Positions 9,278 through 18,269 of a DNA stretch of 48,984 nt are shown one piece after another; position 1 is the first letter of the stretch, and each line of letters begins with the position of its first letter. The notes beneath the pieces are model-generated. The model worked only from the letters and a program-made list of their open reading frames with translations, was not told the DNA's origin and did no database searches. The position numbers and the translations under genes were made by a program. Origin of the DNA: Streptococcus caballi DSM 19004. GTDB lineage: Bacteria > Bacillota > Bacilli > Lactobacillales > Streptococcaceae. The stretch spans positions 164-49,147 of the forward strand of contig NZ_KB904067.1 of NCBI RefSeq assembly GCF_000379985.1, given 5' to 3'.

Positions 9278-11938
9278 TCACCTTACTTCTAATTTCTTTC
9301 GAACAACCATTGGTAAAATTCCACCGTTTTTATAATAGCGAATGTCAGCATCAGCATCAAAACGCACCAAGGCTTTAAAATGCTTCTCACCCTTTTCATC
9401 ACGAGCTACTACATCCACAATATCATGAATAGCAGGATTTTCTGACAAATGAATATCATAATTTTCATAACCTGTCAAACCAAGACTGTCTGCATTTTCA
9501 CCCTCCAAAAATTGTAAAGGCAACATGCCCATCATAACCAAATTTGAGCGGTGAATCCGTTCAAACGACTCTGCCAAAACAGCCTTAACACCTAAAAGAT
9601 TGGCTCCCTTGGCAGCCCAGTCACGACTAGAGCCCATACCATAGTCCTTACCCGCAATAACCAGTGTTGATATGCCTGCTTCCTTATATGCCATAGCTGC
9701 ATCATAGATTGGAACAATATCTCCTTCATATTTGGTGAAACCACCAATCTTGCCATCAGCCAATTCATTTTTAATGCGGATGTTAGCAAAAGTTCCACGC
9801 ATCATGACTTCATGATTCCCACGACGGCTGCCATAAGAGTTGAAATCAGCATAGGCCACACCGTGCTCTTGAAGATAGCGAGCAGCTGGGCTATTTTTGG
9901 CGATATTGCCTGCTGGTGAAATGTGATCAGTCGTCACAGAATCACCAAATTTAGCCAAAACCGATAAACCATTCAAAGGTTTAATAGACAGGTCATCCCT
10001 TAAACTATCAAAATATGGCGGGTTTTGAATATAGGTTGACGCCTGATTCCAGTGATAAATCTTGCTTTCTTCAGTCGGAATATGATTCCATTTGTCACTG
10101 TCCGAAAAGACATGTTCATATTCTTTTTGGAAAAGCTGACGCGTGACATATTTGTCAACATAAGCTGTGACTTCCTCGCTGCTTGGCATGATGTCATCTA
10201 GGTAAACAGCTCGGCAATTGTCATCGAAACCAAGTGGCTCAGTCGTCAAATCTATATTGGTATTACCCGCTAATGCATAGGCCACAACAAGTGGTGGACT
10301 AGCAAGGAAATTAGCCTTAACTAGAGGATTGATACGTCCTTCAAAATTGCGGTTCCCCGACAAGACAGCAGACGCCAGCAAGTCGCTTTCAGTGATAGCT
10401 TGTGCCACCTCAGGACGAAGATTACCTGAATTGCCAATACAAGTGGTGCAACCATAACCCACAACATTGAAGCCCAGTTGATCTAGATAATCTTGCAAGC
10501 CTGAAGCTTCTAGGTATCCTGTCACAACCTTTGAACCTGGTGCCAGCGAAGTCTTGACAGTTGGTGCCACCCGCAGACCTTTCTTGACCGCATTGCGTGC
10601 TAAGAGACCAGCAGACATCAGAACGTAAGGGTTGGACGTGTTGGTACAAGAGGTAATAGCTGCAATAGCGACATGTCCTGTTGCAATCTCCTCATCATGG
10701 TCTGCAAAGTGAACGGTGGCTTTTTTGTCTAATTCTTTTTTACCCAGTCCAAAACCTTGAACACCCGCTTCACGAACGATACTGTCTTGAAAGGCAGACT
10801 TAGCCTCAGTCAAATCAATCAAATCCTGCGGACGCTTTGGCCCAGAAATAGAAGGACGAATAGTAGACAAATCAATCTCAACAACTTTTGTGTAATGAGC
10901 TTGCTTGCTTGGATCGTAAAATAGGTAGTTGGCTTTAGCATAAGCCTCCGTCAAGGCAATATGTTCCTCATCACGATTGGTCAAACGCATGTAGGTAAGG
11001 GTTTCCTCGTCAATAGGAAAATAACCGCAAGTCGCCCCATATTCTGGCGCCATGTTAGCTACTGTCGCGCGGTCAGCCAGACTGAGATTAGCTAAGCCGT
11101 CTCCAAAATACTCCACAAACTTCCCGACTACCTTTTCTTGACGAAGAACTTGAGTCACCTTGAGTGCCAAATCCGTTGCTGTGGCGATTTTTGGCAACTT
11201 TCCTGTCAAACGCACCCCAATCACTTCAGGTACTGGGAAATAAGAAGCCTCTCCCAGCATAGCTGCTTCCGCTTCGATTCCACCAACTCCCCAGCCTAGC
11301 ACACCAATTCCGTTAATCATAGTGGTGTGACTGTCTGTCCCAAACATGGAATCTGGATAAAGCAGACCATCTTTTTCAATGATAACATCAGATAGAAATT
11401 CGATATTGACCTGATGGATAATACCCGTTGCTGGTGGCACCGCACGGTAGTTATCAAAGGATTTCTCAGCCCACTTGAGAAATTCGTAACGCTCATTGTT
11501 GCGCTTGAATTCCATATCGATATTATCTTCCAAAGCCGTATCGCAGCCATAAAAATCAACCTGAACAGAATGGTCAATAACTAGGTCAACTGGAATTTCT
11601 GGATTGATTAGATCAGGATTCCCTCCATTTTTGACAATGGCATCTCGCATAGAAGCCAAATCAACCACCACAGGAACTCCTGTAAAATCCTGTAAGATGA
11701 CACGACTTGGTTTGAAAGGTACTTCTCCCTCGGGAGAACTAGCTTGATAGTTCACTAAATTCTCAATGTGACTTTTAGTGACATCTAAACCGTCATATTT
11801 TCTTAAAAGACTTTCAATTAAAATACGGATAGTATAGGGCAAGTCCTCTATATGTCCTCCCATTTTTGCAACCGCGTTCGCAATGTTGAAATATGCATAA
11901 TTTTTATGATTAAATTGAAGTTCAGATTGATAAGACAT
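9278..11938 (-). CDS. acnA: aconitate hydratase (aconitase A)
   Basis: Isomerises citrate to isocitrate via cis-aconitate with a [4Fe-4S] cluster. At 886 residues it has the length of the AcnA/IRP1 family. Cluster ligands are Cys431 ([11 protein letters not shown]), Cys497 and Cys500 ([12 protein letters not shown]). The substrate loops [22 protein letters not shown] and [16 protein letters not shown] are present. GGAGG lies 8 nt before the ATG. It is the first gene of acnA-citZ-icd, behind a TTGACG-17-TATAAT promoter that is divergent from nrdHEF. Together the three genes give a glutamate-forming route without a complete cycle. Confidence 0.97.
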   Translation of the reverse strand: MSYQSELQFNHKNYAYFNIANAVAKMGGHIEDLPYTIRILIESLLRKYDGLDVTKSHIENLVNYQASSPEGEVPFKPSRVILQDFTGVPVVVDLASMRDAIVKNGGNPDLINPEIPVDLVIDHSVQVDFYGCDTALEDNIDMEFKRNNERYEFLKWAEKSFDNYRAVPPATGIIHQVNIEFLSDVIIEKDGLLYPDSMFGTDSHTTMINGIGVLGWGVGGIEAEAAMLGEASYFPVPEVIGVRLTGKLPKIATATDLALKVTQVLRQEKVVGKFVEYFGDGLANLSLADRATVANMAPEYGATCGYFPIDEETLTYMRLTNRDEEHIALTEAYAKANYLFYDPSKQAHYTKVVEIDLSTIRPSISGPKRPQDLIDLTEAKSAFQDSIVREAGVQGFGLGKKELDKKATVHFADHDEEIATGHVAIAAITSCTNTSNPYVLMSAGLLARNAVKKGLRVAPTVKTSLAPGSKVVTGYLEASGLQDYLDQLGFNVVGYGCTTCIGNSGNLRPEVAQAITESDLLASAVLSGNRNFEGRINPLVKANFLASPPLVVAYALAGNTNIDLTTEPLGFDDNCRAVYLDDIMPSSEEVTAYVDKYVTRQLFQKEYEHVFSDSDKWNHIPTEESKIYHWNQASTYIQNPPYFDSLRDDLSIKPLNGLSVLAKFGDSVTTDHISPAGNIAKNSPAARYLQEHGVAYADFNSYGSRRGNHEVMMRGTFANIRIKNELADGKIGGFTKYEGDIVPIYDAAMAYKEAGISTLVIAGKDYGMGSSRDWAAKGANLLGVKAVLAESFERIHRSNLVMMGMLPLQFLEGENADSLGLTGYENYDIHLSENPAIHDIVDVVARDEKGEKHFKALVRFDADADIRYYKNGGILPMVVRKKLEVR

Positions 11939-11975
11939 GCGCTATCCTCCGTATATTTTATGAGTTGTGCTTTTA

Positions 11976-12004
11976 ATTATACAATAAACAGAATTTTTCG
12001 TCAA
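11976..12004 (-). promoter_or_regulatory. promoter of acnA-citZ-icd
   Basis: TTGACG (11999-12004), a 17-bp spacer and TATAAT (11976-11981), about 37 nt before the acnA ATG. A perfect palindrome abuts the upstream side of the -35. Confidence 0.88.
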
Positions 12005-12008
12005 TATA

Positions 12009-12031
12009 ATATGTTATATTTTATAACATAT
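12009..12031. promoter_or_regulatory. perfect 10+3+10 palindrome beside the acnA -35 box
   Basis: ATATGTTATA (12009-12018), TTT, TATAACATAT (12022-12031). The inner edge is 4 bp from the acnA -35, a position typical of an activator site or of an operator shared with the divergent nrdH promoter region. It does not match the NrdR or ARG-box consensus. The binding protein is unknown. Confidence 0.5.
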
Positions 12032-12073
12032 ATCTTGCGGTTTTATTTCCCTAAAGCTAAAAAGTCAATAAAG

Positions 12074-12089
12074 ATACCATATTTCGTGC
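12074..12089 (+). promoter_or_regulatory. NrdR box 1
   Basis: ATACCATATTTCGTGC matches the NrdR consensus (acaCwATATaTwGtgt) at about 12 of 16 positions. It lies just upstream of the nrdH -35, 33 bp (about three helical turns) from box 2. Confidence 0.7.
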
Positions 12090-12091
12090 TT

Positions 12092-12119
12092 TTGAAATTA
12101 CACCGGCACAATATATAGT
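12092..12119 (+). promoter_or_regulatory. promoter of nrdHEF
   Basis: TTGAAA (12092-12097), 16 bp, TATAGT (12114-12119). The -10 lies inside NrdR box 2, the usual arrangement for repression. A weaker second candidate is TTGCTT-17-TATGCT at 12140-12168. Confidence 0.7.
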
Positions 12120-12122
12120 ATT
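12107..12122 (+). promoter_or_regulatory. NrdR box 2
   Basis: GCACAATATATAGTAT, a close match to the NrdR consensus, covering the -10 of the nrdHEF promoter. Paired boxes a whole number of turns apart are what the NrdR repressor requires. Confidence 0.8.
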
Positions 12123-12205
12123 TTTTGAGATTGAATTACTTGCTTTTTTTGCTTATTTCCGATATGCTAGATAAGTCAAATTAATTATTTCAGGAGGAGA
12201 TCGAA

Positions 12206-12430
12206 ATGGCAAAGATTACGCTATTTTCAAAAAATAACTGCATGCAATGCAAAATGACTAAGAAATTTTTAGAGCAAAACGGTGCTGAATTCGAAGAAAT
12301 CAACATCGACGAGCATCCGGAAAAAATTGACTACGTGAAGGGGCTTGGCTTTACTGCTGCACCAGTCATCGAAGCTGGCGACATTACCTTCTCAGGTTTC
12401 CAACCAGCAAAATTAAAAGAAATTATCTAA
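12206..12430 (+). CDS. nrdH: glutaredoxin-like NrdH, electron donor for class Ib ribonucleotide reductase
   Basis: A 74-residue thioredoxin-fold protein with the redox motif CMQC near residues 13-16 and the conserved FTAAPVIEAGD and WSGFxP-like (here FSGFQP) segments of NrdH. It reduces the active-site disulfide of NrdE. AGGAGGAG lies before the ATG. First gene of the NrdR-controlled nrdH-nrdE-nrdF operon, 27 nt before nrdE. Confidence 0.95.
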   Translation: MAKITLFSKNNCMQCKMTKKFLEQNGAEFEEINIDEHPEKIDYVKGLGFTAAPVIEAGDITFSGFQPAKLKEII

Positions 12431-12457
12431 ATTAGTCTTGAAAAATAAGGAATTATT

Positions 12458-14617
12458 ATGAGTCTTAAAAATCTTGGCGATGTTTCCTACTTCCGCCTCA
12501 ACAATGAAATTAACCGTCCTGTGAACGGACAAATTCCGCTCCACAAGGATAAGGAAGCTCTTCGTGCTTTTTTTAAAGAAAATGTCAAACCGAACTCTAT
12601 GGTCTTCGATTCCATCACTGACAAGATTCAGTATTTGATCAACAACGATTATATTGAAGCGGAATTTATCAGCAAATACAAGCCTGAATTTATTGAAAAA
12701 CTGTCGCGTGAAATCCATTCACATGACTTCCACTTCCAATCTTTCATGGCAGCCTACAAATTCTACCAACAATACGCGCTCAAAACCAACGATGGCGACG
12801 CTTATCTTGAAAGCATCGAAGACCGTGTCATGTTCAACGCCCTCTATTTCGCAGATGGTAATGAAGACTTGGCAACTGATTTGGCCGTAGAGATGATCAA
12901 CCAACGCTATCAACCTGCGACTCCGTCTTTCCTCAATGCCGGACGTAGCCGCCGCGGTGAGTTGGTGTCCTGCTTCCTCATCCAGGTAACCGACGACATG
13001 AACTCTATCGGTCGTTCTATCAACTCAGCGCTGCAATTGTCCCGTATCGGTGGCGGTGTGGGCATCTCCCTGTCAAACTTGCGTGAAGCTGGGGCGCCTA
13101 TTAAGGGATTTGCTGGTGCCGCTTCTGGTGTCGTGCCTGTCATGAAGCTTTTTGAGGACAGCTTCTCCTACTCCAACCAGCTTGGTCAACGTCAGGGGGC
13201 AGGCGTGGTATATCTGGATGTTTTCCACCCAGACATCATGGCCTTCTTATCAACTAAAAAGGAAAATGCTGACGAGAAAGTCCGTGTCAAAACTCTTTCT
13301 CTTGGGGTGACTGTTCCTAATAAATTCTATGAGCTGGCACGTAAGAATGAAGACATGTATCTTTTCAGCCCTTACTCTGTGGAAAAAGAATACGGTGTAC
13401 CTTACAACTACGTCAACATCACTGAAAAATATGATGAGATGGTGGCCAATCCAAACATCACCAAAACAAAAATCAAGGCCCGCGATCTGGAAACTGAGAT
13501 TTCTAAATTACAACAAGAGTCTGGGTATCCTTACATTGTCAATGTAGATACAGCCAACCGCGCTAACCCAATTGATGGCAAGGTTGTCATGTCCAACCTC
13601 TGTTCAGAAATTCTCCAAGTGCAAAAGCCTAGTTTGATCAACGATGCCCAAGAATTTGTGGAAATGGGAACAGATATTTCATGTAACTTGGGTTCAACCA
13701 ACGTTGTCAACATGATGACCTCGCCTGACTTTGGCCGCTCAATCAAAGCCATGACGCGCGCCCTGACCTTTGTTACTGATTCATCAAACATTGACTCCGT
13801 GCCGTCTATCAAAAATGGTAACAGCCAGGCCCACACCTTTGGACTCGGTGCCATGGGACTTCACAGCTATCTGGCCAAGCATCACATTGAATACGGCAGT
13901 CCTGAGTCTATTGAGTTCACAGACATCTACTTCATGCTTGTGAACTACTGGACCCTAGTAGCTTCTAATGAGATTGCCCGCGAACGTCAAACGACTTTTG
14001 TTGGTTTTGACAAATCAAAATACGCTGATGGCACTTATTTTGACAAATATGTGACTGGTCAATTTGTACCAAAATCGGACCGTGTCAAGGAACTTTTTGA
14101 AGGCCACTTCATTCCGCAAGCGGAAGATTGGGAAGCGCTGCGTCAAGCTGTTATGACTGATGGTCTTTACCACCAAAATCGCCTTGCTGTGGCACCAAAC
14201 GGTTCAATTTCTTACATCAACGATGTGTCTGCCTCAATCCACCCGATTACCCGTCGTATCGAAGAACGTCAAGAAAAGAAAATCGGTAAAATCTACTACC
14301 CCGCTGCTGGTCTGTCTACTGATACTATCCCTTACTACACGTCAGCCTACGATATGGATATGCGTAAGGTCATTGATGTTTATGCTGCCGCAACACAACA
14401 CGTTGACCAAGGGCTTTCCCTAACACTCTTCCTGCGTAGCGAATTGCCAAAAGAGCTCTACGAATGGAAATCTGAAAGTAAGCAAACAACCCGTGACTTG
14501 TCTATCCTGCGCAACTACGCCTTCAATAAGGGCATCAAGTCCATCTACTACGTCCGCACCTTCACTGATGACGGTGAAGAAGTCGGATCTAATGAATGTG
14601 AGTCTTGCGTCATTTAA
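12458..14617 (+). CDS. nrdE: class Ib ribonucleoside-diphosphate reductase, alpha subunit
   Basis: The catalytic subunit that reduces NDPs to dNDPs under aerobic conditions. It has 719 residues. Active-site cysteines are visible at Cys172 (GELVSCFLIQ), Cys382 in the NLCSE motif (with Asn380 and Glu384) and Cys409; the C-terminal thiol pair Cys714/Cys717 (NECESCVI) is the one served by NrdH. The short N-terminus lacks an ATP-cone, as normal for class Ib. Frequent C-ending codons suggest high expression. No nrdI lies in the operon, so the flavodoxin for metallocofactor assembly must be encoded elsewhere. Confidence 0.98.
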   Translation: MSLKNLGDVSYFRLNNEINRPVNGQIPLHKDKEALRAFFKENVKPNSMVFDSITDKIQYLINNDYIEAEFISKYKPEFIEKLSREIHSHDFHFQSFMAAYKFYQQYALKTNDGDAYLESIEDRVMFNALYFADGNEDLATDLAVEMINQRYQPATPSFLNAGRSRRGELVSCFLIQVTDDMNSIGRSINSALQLSRIGGGVGISLSNLREAGAPIKGFAGAASGVVPVMKLFEDSFSYSNQLGQRQGAGVVYLDVFHPDIMAFLSTKKENADEKVRVKTLSLGVTVPNKFYELARKNEDMYLFSPYSVEKEYGVPYNYVNITEKYDEMVANPNITKTKIKARDLETEISKLQQESGYPYIVNVDTANRANPIDGKVVMSNLCSEILQVQKPSLINDAQEFVEMGTDISCNLGSTNVVNMMTSPDFGRSIKAMTRALTFVTDSSNIDSVPSIKNGNSQAHTFGLGAMGLHSYLAKHHIEYGSPESIEFTDIYFMLVNYWTLVASNEIARERQTTFVGFDKSKYADGTYFDKYVTGQFVPKSDRVKELFEGHFIPQAEDWEALRQAVMTDGLYHQNRLAVAPNGSISYINDVSASIHPITRRIEERQEKKIGKIYYPAAGLSTDTIPYYTSAYDMDMRKVIDVYAAATQHVDQGLSLTLFLRSELPKELYEWKSESKQTTRDLSILRNYAFNKGIKSIYYVRTFTDDGEEVGSNECESCVI

Positions 14618-14754
14618 TTGAACAGCCAAATATGGAGCTAAAGTTTCTAAACTTGATAGGCTACCATCGGATTATCTAACTAATTAAGACAGCAGCAACA
14701 GCTTTCAGGCTGAATACATTTTATCATCTTATAGTCACCTCATAGGAGAAACAC

Positions 14755-15714
14755 ATGACTACATACTACGAAGCAATAAACTGGAATGAAATTGAAGATG
14801 TGATTGACAAGTCAACTTGGGAAAAGTTGACCGAGCAATTCTGGCTAGATACCCGCATCCCTTTGTCAAATGACTTGGACGATTGGCGTAAGCTGTCAGA
14901 AGAGGAAAAGGATTTGGTGGGCAAGGTCTTTGGCGGCTTGACTCTGCTGGATACCATGCAGTCTCAATCAGGGGTTGAGGCCATCCGAGCTGATGTGCGT
15001 ACCCCTCATGAAGAGGCCGTCCTCAACAACATCCAATTCATGGAGTCCGTCCACGCCAAGTCCTACTCCTCCATCTTTTCAACTCTCAATACCAAGAAAG
15101 AAATTGAAGACATTTTCGAGTGGACCAACAACAACGAATACCTGCAAAAGAAGGCCAAAATCATCAATGATATATATGAAAATGGCACAGCTTTGCAGAA
15201 GAAGGTGGCGTCAACGTATCTTGAAACCTTCCTTTTCTATTCTGGTTTCTTCACTCCCCTCTACTATCTCGGTAATAACAAGCTTGCCAACGTTGCCGAA
15301 ATCATCAAACTAATTATTCGTGACGAGTCTGTTCACGGTACTTACATAGGTTACAAGTTTCAGCTTGGTTTCAATGAATTGACCGAAGAAGAGCAAAATG
15401 ACTTCCGTGACTGGATGTATGATCTGCTCTACCAACTTTATGAAAACGAAGAGCTCTACACCAAAACTCTCTATGATGGTGTGGGCTGGACAGAAGAAGT
15501 TATGACCTTCCTTCGCTACAATGCCAACAAAGCCCTCATGAATCTGGGGCAAGACCCTCTCTTTCCTGATACAGCCAACGATGTCAATCCAATCGTCATG
15601 AACGGTATTTCAACAGGAACGTCTAATCACGATTTCTTTAGTCAGGTTGGAAATGGTTATCTCCTTGGTTCTGTTGAAGCCATGCAAGATGATGATTACA
15701 ATTATGGTCTCTAA
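14755..15714 (+). CDS. nrdF: class Ib ribonucleoside-diphosphate reductase, beta subunit
   Basis: The radical-generating subunit of class Ib RNR; in this class the cofactor is dimanganese- or diiron-tyrosyl. The 319 residues carry the full ligand set: Asp66, Glu97, His100, Glu157, Glu191 and His194, with the radical Tyr104 in HAKSYSSIF. It lies 137 nt after nrdE. The gap holds no clear terminator and ends in a good AGGAG site, so the gene is probably co-transcribed, possibly with an internal promoter. Confidence 0.97.
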   Translation: MTTYYEAINWNEIEDVIDKSTWEKLTEQFWLDTRIPLSNDLDDWRKLSEEEKDLVGKVFGGLTLLDTMQSQSGVEAIRADVRTPHEEAVLNNIQFMESVHAKSYSSIFSTLNTKKEIEDIFEWTNNNEYLQKKAKIINDIYENGTALQKKVASTYLETFLFYSGFFTPLYYLGNNKLANVAEIIKLIIRDESVHGTYIGYKFQLGFNELTEEEQNDFRDWMYDLLYQLYENEELYTKTLYDGVGWTEEVMTFLRYNANKALMNLGQDPLFPDTANDVNPIVMNGISTGTSNHDFFSQVGNGYLLGSVEAMQDDDYNYGL

Positions 15715-15724
15715 TCTGAGCCAA

Positions 15725-15752
15725 TTTTGAAAATGTGTGATAATTTTCAAAA
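15725..15752 (+). terminator. AT-rich hairpin after nrdF
   Basis: A perfect 10-bp stem TTTTGAAAAT/ATTTTCAAAA starting 11 nt after the nrdF stop. It is weak and lacks a U tract, so it may be a processing or partial termination site. Confidence 0.4.
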
Positions 15753-15768
15753 AGCATGAAAACTAAGC

Positions 15769-15798
15769 TTGACAAGAAACTTTCTTTCATGCTAGACT
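15769..15798 (+). promoter_or_regulatory. promoter of the TPP riboswitch-thiT unit
   Basis: TTGACA (15769-15774), an 18-bp spacer and TAGACT (15793-15798) with an extended TG. The TPP aptamer begins about 16 nt downstream. Confidence 0.75.
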
Positions 15799-15813
15799 AT
15801 AAGCAATTAGATT

Positions 15814-15896
15814 CACAAAGGAGTGCCTCTGGCTGAGATCGCATTTGCGAAATCCTGATAACCTGATCTCGTTAGTACGAGCGTAGGGATTGTGAC
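15814..15896 (+). promoter_or_regulatory. TPP (THI-box) riboswitch
   Basis: The conserved aptamer core is plain: GGAGTGCC.., CTGGCTGAGATCG, then ATAACCTGATCTCGTTAGTACGAG split over P4/P5 and GCGTAGGGA. It sits directly upstream of the thiamine transporter gene. Binding of thiamine pyrophosphate is expected to switch off thiT through the downstream hairpin. Confidence 0.95.
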
Positions 15897-15949
15897 ATGA
15901 CCGTTTTAAACTTTGTTTTGAATATCATCGCACATATTATCAGAAAAAT

Positions 15950-15974
15950 AAGCTCTTTTGTATCAAAGGAGCTT
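15950..15974 (+). promoter_or_regulatory. expression-platform hairpin that masks the thiT ribosome-binding site
   Basis: AAGCTCTTTTG (15950-15960) pairs over 11 bp (one G-U) with CAAAGGAGCTT (15964-15974), which contains the thiT Shine-Dalgarno AAAGGAG. A T-rich tail follows. The design therefore favours translational control, with termination possible too. Confidence 0.7.
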
Positions 15975-15980
15975 TTATTT

Positions 15981-16547
15981 ATGTCATCAAAAAATTCTCA
16001 ACTGTCTGCTTTAATTGAGACTGCACTTGTTGCTGCTTTTGCCATGGCCCTATCTTATATCCCAGATTTTGCAAGTTGGTTCACCCCTTCATTTGGTACC
16101 GTACCAGTCATTCTCTTTGCTTTACGTCGCGGTCCAAAATATGGGACACTGGCTGGTTTAATTTGGGGATTACTTCATTTCATTTTAGGTAAAGTTTGGT
16201 ACTTAGCTTTATCACAAGTTATTATTGAATACATTATCGCCTTTATCTCAATCGGGTTAGCTGGTTTTCTATCTTCACCTTTTCAAAATGCGCTTTCTAA
16301 AGACAACAAAGGACGCGCTTTAGCTTACTCAACACTAGGTGCTACTTTAGCGGTTTTTGTTCGCTACTTCTGGCATTTCGTTGCAGGATTTATTTTCTGG
16401 GGAAGTTATGCGCCAAAAGGAATGTCGCCTTATTGGTATTCATTCACCGTTAACGGAACAGCTGGGCTGTTAACCTTGATTTTCGTTATTTTAGCGCTAG
16501 TTATCATTATTCCAATACAAGGCAAGCTTTTCTTAGTTAAGAAATAA
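15981..16547 (+). CDS. thiT: ECF thiamine transporter S component
   Basis: The substrate-binding membrane subunit of an energy-coupling-factor transporter that imports thiamine with the shared EcfAA'T module. The 188 residues have six hydrophobic segments with LRRGPKYGTLAGLIWGLLHF and the Trp/Tyr-rich thiamine-pocket region (VRYFWHFVAGFIFWG). The frame is open back to an ATG at 15897, directly behind the aptamer. The true start is the ATG at 15981, because AAAGGAG lies 8 nt before it and the extra 28 codons would translate the riboswitch platform. It ends in a strong terminator and converges on ribH. Confidence 0.92.
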   Translation: MSSKNSQLSALIETALVAAFAMALSYIPDFASWFTPSFGTVPVILFALRRGPKYGTLAGLIWGLLHFILGKVWYLALSQVIIEYIIAFISIGLAGFLSSPFQNALSKDNKGRALAYSTLGATLAVFVRYFWHFVAGFIFWGSYAPKGMSPYWYSFTVNGTAGLLTLIFVILALVIIIPIQGKLFLVKK

Positions 16548-16575
16548 TTTTTCCTCTTTAAGCGTAACACTACAG

Positions 16576-16604
16576 AAGCTAAGGCAAATTGCCTTAGCTT
16601 TTGT
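16576..16604 (+). terminator. intrinsic terminator after thiT
   Basis: AAGCTAAGGC (16576-16585), a 5-nt loop and GCCTTAGCTT (16591-16600), followed by TTGTCATTTC. It lies between the convergent thiT and ribH. Its stem may also slow transcripts from the rib operon. Confidence 0.8.
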
Positions 16605-16616
16605 CATTTCTTCAAA

Positions 16617-17078
16617 TTAAATTTGTTTGGCCAGATTAATCATTTCAAGCACACCTTGTGCACATTCGCCACCTTTATTTCCTGCTTTAGAACCAGAACG
16701 TTCAATAGCTTGTTCGATATCTTCTGTCGTAATCACGCCAAACATGACTGGAATGTCGCTAGTGAGATTGATTTGACCAACTCCTTTAGCCACTTCATTA
16801 CAAACAAGGTCATAGTGGCTAGTTGACCCACGAATAACACTACCAAGTGTGATGACACCGTCGTATTTTCCAGTCGCAACAATTTTTTTCGTCATGAATG
16901 GGATTTCAAAGGCACCCGGGACCCAGTAAACATCAATATCTTCTTCAGCCACTTCGTTACGAATCAAACCGTCCATAGCACCACCCAATAATTTTGAGGT
17001 GATAAATTCATTAAAGCGCGCAACGACAATAGCGATTTTGACATCTTTTCCGATAAATTTTCCTTCAAATGTTGTCAT
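16617..17078 (-). CDS. ribH: 6,7-dimethyl-8-ribityllumazine synthase
   Basis: Condenses 5-amino-6-ribitylaminouracil with 3,4-dihydroxy-2-butanone 4-phosphate, the penultimate step of riboflavin synthesis. At 153 residues it has the standard length, with the phosphate/substrate motifs [19 protein letters not shown] and [13 protein letters not shown] (catalytic His) and the C-terminal [14 protein letters not shown]. It is the last gene of ribD-ribE-ribA-ribH, 12 nt after ribA with AAGGAG in the gap. The assembled enzyme is usually a 60-mer capsid around riboflavin synthase. Confidence 0.97.
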   Translation of the reverse strand: MTTFEGKFIGKDVKIAIVVARFNEFITSKLLGGAMDGLIRNEVAEEDIDVYWVPGAFEIPFMTKKIVATGKYDGVITLGSVIRGSTSHYDLVCNEVAKGVGQINLTSDIPVMFGVITTEDIEQAIERSGSKAGNKGGECAQGVLEMINLAKQI

Positions 17079-17090
17079 GATTTTTTCTCC

Positions 17091-18269
17091 TTAAACGATA
17101 TGTAATAAATGATGAAATTTTTCTTGCTTGGTTTGTAAATAGGCACGGTTTTCTTGATGAGCTGGCATCTGCAAAGGCAAGCGTTCAATAATCTCAACGC
17201 CAGATTTTTCAAGCTGTTCTAACTTATCGGGATTGTTAGTCAAAAGCTTGATTTGTTTAATGTTCAAAAAGGACAAGATGTCTGCTGCAATCTGGTAATC
17301 ACGCTCATCTGGTGCAAAACCAAGTTCAAGGTTGGCATCATAGGTATCCATACCTTCTTCTTGCAGTTGGTAAGCCTTGAGTTTGTTTTTGAGACCAATG
17401 CCACGTCCCTCTTGTCGAAGGTATAAAATGGCTCCGCGACCAACTTTGTCAATTTGGTTCATTGCTGCATGCAACTGCTCACCACAATCACAACGTAAAG
17501 AGCCAAAAACATCCCCCGTCAGGCATTCCGAATGCAAACGAACCAACAGTGGCTCATCAGACATCAAGTCACCTTTAGATAACACGAGGTGTTCCCGCTT
17601 TTTCTCATCTTCAAACAGACGAAGTTCAAAATCACCGTAAGCCGATGGCAACTTTACCTTTGGACTATCTTGAAAACTCATGTAACGCGCAATGTCACCT
17701 ACTTCAATCATGGTCAAATGCCATTTCTCAGCATAAGCATGCAAATCAGCTTTTCGTGCCATGGTGCCATCATCTTTTAAAATCTCACAAATATATGCAG
17801 CTTCTGTGCTACCAGCCAAACGTGCTAAATCAAGACTGGCTTCTGTGTGCCCTCGACGTTGCAAAACACCACCATTTCGCCCCACCAAAGGAAACATATG
17901 CCCAGGTCGGTGAAAATCACTAGCTTTACTAGCCTTATCAGCCAATGCTTGAATGGTCTTAGCGCGGTCAAAGGCTGAAATACCTGTTGACGTCTCTTTA
18001 TGGTCCACGCTGATAGTAAAGGCGGTGCCATGCGCATCCGTATTTTCTTCTGACATTGGAACAAGTTCCAAACGCTCAGCAATGCTTCTAGATACTGGCG
18101 CACAAATCAAACCACGCGCGTGCTTGGTCATAAAGTTCACATTGTCAGTACTAGCCAATTCGGCTAAACCGACCAAGTCTCCTTCTGCTTCGCGGTCATC
18201 ATCATCAACCACCACAATTAATTTACCTGCTTTCAAATCTGCAAGTGCTTTTTCAACATCCTTAAACAT
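17091..18269 (-). CDS. ribA: bifunctional 3,4-dihydroxy-2-butanone-4-phosphate synthase / GTP cyclohydrolase II
   Basis: Supplies both starting units of riboflavin. Residues 1 to about 200 are the RibB domain, with acidic metal-binding VDDDDREAEGD (Glu27/Glu29), HRPGHMFPL and the GGVLQRRGHTEA motif with His141. Residues about 205-392 are the GTP cyclohydrolase II domain, with zinc ligands Cys249, Cys260 and Cys262 in HSECLTGDVFGSLRCDCGEQ and the LRQEGRGIGL loop. The start abuts the ribE stop (no gap), and GGAGGG inside the end of ribE serves as its ribosome-binding site, so translation is coupled. Confidence 0.97.
   Translation of the reverse strand: MFKDVEKALADLKAGKLIVVVDDDDREAEGDLVGLAELASTDNVNFMTKHARGLICAPVSRSIAERLELVPMSEENTDAHGTAFTISVDHKETSTGISAFDRAKTIQALADKASKASDFHRPGHMFPLVGRNGGVLQRRGHTEASLDLARLAGSTEAAYICEILKDDGTMARKADLHAYAEKWHLTMIEVGDIARYMSFQDSPKVKLPSAYGDFELRLFEDEKKREHLVLSKGDLMSDEPLLVRLHSECLTGDVFGSLRCDCGEQLHAAMNQIDKVGRGAILYLRQEGRGIGLKNKLKAYQLQEEGMDTYDANLELGFAPDERDYQIAADILSFLNIKQIKLLTNNPDKLEQLEKSGVEIIERLPLQMPAHQENRAYLQTKQEKFHHLLHIV

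Noticed and set aside
15897..15980. In-frame ATG extension of thiT by 28 codons, starting directly after the TPP aptamer
   Set aside because: No ribosome-binding site precedes it, it would translate the riboswitch expression platform, and AAAGGAG lies correctly before the ATG at 15981.
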